A DNA stretch of 7,378 nt, taken from CBFGTA01 sp965651595 (GTDB lineage: Bacteria > Actinomycetota > Actinomycetes > S36-B12 > UBA10799). Position 1 is the stretch's first letter. Each line of letters begins with the position of its first letter. The notes under the pieces are model-generated. The model did no database searches. It was not told where the DNA came from and saw nothing but the letters and a program-made list of their open reading frames with translations. The position numbers and the translations under genes were made by a program. Positions 5,884 to 7,378 of this stretch are shown in pieces. Location of the stretch: contig CBFGTA010000107.1 in assembly GCA_965651595.1 (NCBI GenBank), forward strand, positions 1-7,378, in the 5' to 3' direction.

Positions 5884-6312
5884 GTGATGGTGAACGATGG
5901 GCAACGGATTCGCACAGGCGGTTGCATCCTGATGCGCATAGCGGTCGACGGTGAGTCAATGCTGCCAACCGTGGACCCACGGGACGCCCTGTTGACGATC
6001 GCTTGCCCGCCCGGGCGAGTCCGGGTGGGGGATATCGTCGTCGCCCGAGATCCGCGGGAGCCGTCGAGAGAAATCATCAAGCGCGTCATCGGAATCGATG
6101 CCGACAGTGCACCATCAGCCGGGGCCCACACGCGTAGTGGCGACGGAGCCGTCTGGCTCGTGGGAGACAACCCCCGCCGCTCTACGGACTCTGCACACTT
6201 CGGGCCGGTGGCCTGGTCGCACGTCACACACTTGGTAGTGGCCCGGTACTGGCCGCGTCCGCGAATCTTGCTTGAACCGCGGCGTCGCATCCTTCACTAT
6301 TGGCACGAGTGA
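5884..6312 (+). CDS. sodX: Nickel-type superoxide dismutase maturation protease
   Basis: An S24/S26 signal-peptidase-like serine protease of up to 142 residues that trims the SodN leader. Counting from the GTG at 5884: the nucleophile Ser25 lies in VDGESMLPTV, the general base Lys66 in REIIKRVIG, and the signal-peptidase box VWLVGDNPRRSTDSAHFGPV spans 90-109. Together they give the Ser/Lys dyad and the GDN...S.DS...G.V pattern of the family. No membrane anchor is seen, so the enzyme should be cytoplasmic, as its SodN substrate requires. The start is unsure: GTG 5884, ATG 5887 and ATG 5932 are all in frame and none has a good ribosome binding site. The ATG at 5932 (MRIAVDGESMLPT) begins just before the conserved core and may be the true start, giving 126 residues. 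The divergent sodN neighbour makes the functional call strong. Confidence 0.9.
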   Translation: MMVNDGQRIRTGGCILMRIAVDGESMLPTVDPRDALLTIACPPGRVRVGDIVVARDPREPSREIIKRVIGIDADSAPSAGAHTRSGDGAVWLVGDNPRRSTDSAHFGPVAWSHVTHLVVARYWPRPRILLEPRRRILHYWHE

Positions 6313-6313
6313 T

Positions 6314-6337
6314 CAACGAGTGAACCGCGCCTCGTTG
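6314..6337 (+). terminator. Stem-loop directly after the sodX stop
   Basis: CAACGAG (6314-6320) and CTCGTTG (6331-6337) are perfect 7-bp inverted repeats around a ten-base loop, starting one base after the sodX TGA. The position suits a terminator or an mRNA-end stabiliser. There is no T-run after the stem, so this would be a T-less type, if a terminator at all. Confidence 0.45.
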
Positions 6338-6471
6338 CTGGCGGCGAGGTCGCTCGTCTTTCGTCGAGGGCTCAACGCTCACCGCCCCTGCGCGGGGGGG
6401 CTGGCGAGGTATGGGAGAATCGCCACTGGCCTGAGTTCCCTAGTTCCTGACGCACCAGAAAGAGATCTTGC

Positions 6472-7378
6472 ATGACTTCGAGTAAGAGTCGACGCGCTGA
6501 ATTGGAAGTCGATCCAGCGTTTCCGCTGCATCGAGGCGGGAAGATCGAGGTGCGGCCAGCGGTGAGGATCCGCGACCCAGAAGGACTCGCCTTGGCGTAC
6601 ACGCCAGGTGTCGCGCGCGTGTCCGAGGCTATCGCCAACGATCCTGACCTGGCCTACGACTACACCTGGAAGAACAACACGGTGCTCGTTGTCACGGACG
6701 GGACAGCTGTCCTCGGGCTAGGCGATATCGGACCACTTGGCGCACTGCCGGTGATGGAAGGCAAGGCCCTTCTGTTCAAAGAGTTCGCCGGAGTAGACGC
6801 GGTGCCGGTTTGTTTGGACTGCACCAAGGTTGACGACGTCGTTGAGACAGTCGTTCGGATAGCGCCAGCTTTCGGGGGCATCAATCTCGAAGACATCTCG
6901 GCGCCTCGGTGCTTCGAGATCGAACGCCGACTGCAGGAGCGCCTGACCATTCCGGTGTTCCACGACGACCAGCATGGCACGGCCATCGTGGTCCTGGCCG
7001 CGCTGATCAACGCAGCCCGCGTGACGGGCCGCAAACTCAGCGATCTGCGGGCGGTGGTGTCAGGAGCGGGAGCAGCAGGTGTGGCCGTCACCACGATGCT
7101 TCTCGAAGCCGGAATTGGCGACATTTGCGTCGCCGACTCACAGGGGATCATTCACCCCGAGCGGGAAGAGTTGACCGCTACCAAGCAGACTCTTGCCGAC
7201 GCTACCAACGACGCAGGATTCGTTGGTCCGATCGAGCGCGCACTAATCGGTGCAGACGTATTCATCGGAGTTTCCGCTGGCCACGTGCCCGAAGCCGCCA
7301 TCGCATCGATGGCACCTGGCGCCATCGTATTCGCCCTGGCCAACCCCAACCCAGAAGTGGATCCGGCCGTAGCAGGCA
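6472..7378 (+). CDS. Malic enzyme (oxaloacetate-decarboxylating), 3' end cut by window
   Basis: The first 302 codons of a malic enzyme, which oxidatively decarboxylates malate to pyruvate and CO2 with NAD(P)+. The protein opens MTSSKSRRAELEVDPAFPLH. Y43 in LAYTPGVA and K98 in MEGKALLFKEFAG are the expected catalytic Tyr and Lys; E140-D141 in NLEDI and D165-D166 in FHDDQHGT are the divalent-metal ligands. The dinucleotide site SGAGAAG (197-203) is followed by ADSQG, and the Asp at the end of that strand (D222) leans towards NAD+, though cofactor choice cannot be settled. ALANPNPEVDP near the window end is also typical. The frame is open to the last base; short bacterial enzymes have about 390-480 residues, so the C-terminal part is missing. 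The ATG at 6472 has only a weak purine-rich GAAAGAG (6458-6464) before it. It follows sodX by 159 bp in the same direction, but the stem-loop between them suggests separate transcription. Confidence 0.95.
   Translation, partial: MTSSKSRRAELEVDPAFPLHRGGKIEVRPAVRIRDPEGLALAYTPGVARVSEAIANDPDLAYDYTWKNNTVLVVTDGTAVLGLGDIGPLGALPVMEGKALLFKEFAGVDAVPVCLDCTKVDDVVETVVRIAPAFGGINLEDISAPRCFEIERRLQERLTIPVFHDDQHGTAIVVLAALINAARVTGRKLSDLRAVVSGAGAAGVAVTTMLLEAGIGDICVADSQGIIHPEREELTATKQTLADATNDAGFVGPIERALIGADVFIGVSAGHVPEAAIASMAPGAIVFALANPNPEVDPAVAG

Noticed and set aside
6384..6401. GC hairpin GCCCC/GGGGC with a run of seven G, between sodX and the malic enzyme
   Set aside because: The stem is five base pairs with no T-run and is best explained by base composition; not supported as a terminator.
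6660..7151. Minus-strand open frame of 163 residues opposite the malic enzyme
   Set aside because: It is antisense to a well-supported malic enzyme frame and consists of low-complexity Ser/Thr/Arg/Pro sequence.

Overview
The window looks like a piece of a GC-rich actinobacterial (Actinomycetota) chromosome. The best evidence is a SigF/SigB-type stress sigma factor overlapping its RsbW/UsfX-type anti-sigma factor, a nickel superoxide dismutase with its dedicated maturation protease, and a GC-rich codon bias with GTG starts. No lower-level taxonomic assignment is possible from the sequence alone.

Left part (1-2527), accessory in character. A two-domain ATPase gene on the minus strand (513-1994) is flanked by two stretches where I find no convincing gene (1-512 and 2050-2527). 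The ATPase has an N-terminal P-loop domain and a C-terminal DUF234/PD-(D/E)XK-like nuclease domain. Its promoter lies inside a 45-bp nested palindrome (2005-2049) with a consensus TATAAT at the exact centre. This is the most striking non-coding signal in the window and suggests autoregulation.

Middle part (2528-5251), core-like. A diacylglycerol-kinase-family lipid kinase (minus) is preceded by a 30-bp imperfect palindrome that abuts its ribosome binding site. A small four-helix membrane protein (plus) is divergent from it. Next comes the rsbW-sigF pair (minus), translationally coupled by a 4-bp ATGA overlap.

Right part (5365-7378). sodN (minus; mature N-terminus HCDLPCG) and sodX (plus; signal-peptidase-like Ser/Lys protease) are divergent and share an intergenic region with a 27-bp imperfect palindrome. 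SodX is expected to remove the 14-residue SodN leader so that His1, Cys2 and Cys6 can bind nickel. A stem-loop directly follows the sodX stop. The window then ends inside a malic enzyme gene (plus, 302 complete codons present). sodN, rsbW and sigF lie in tandem on the minus strand, so superoxide defence and the general-stress sigma switch are neighbours; shared control is possible but not shown.
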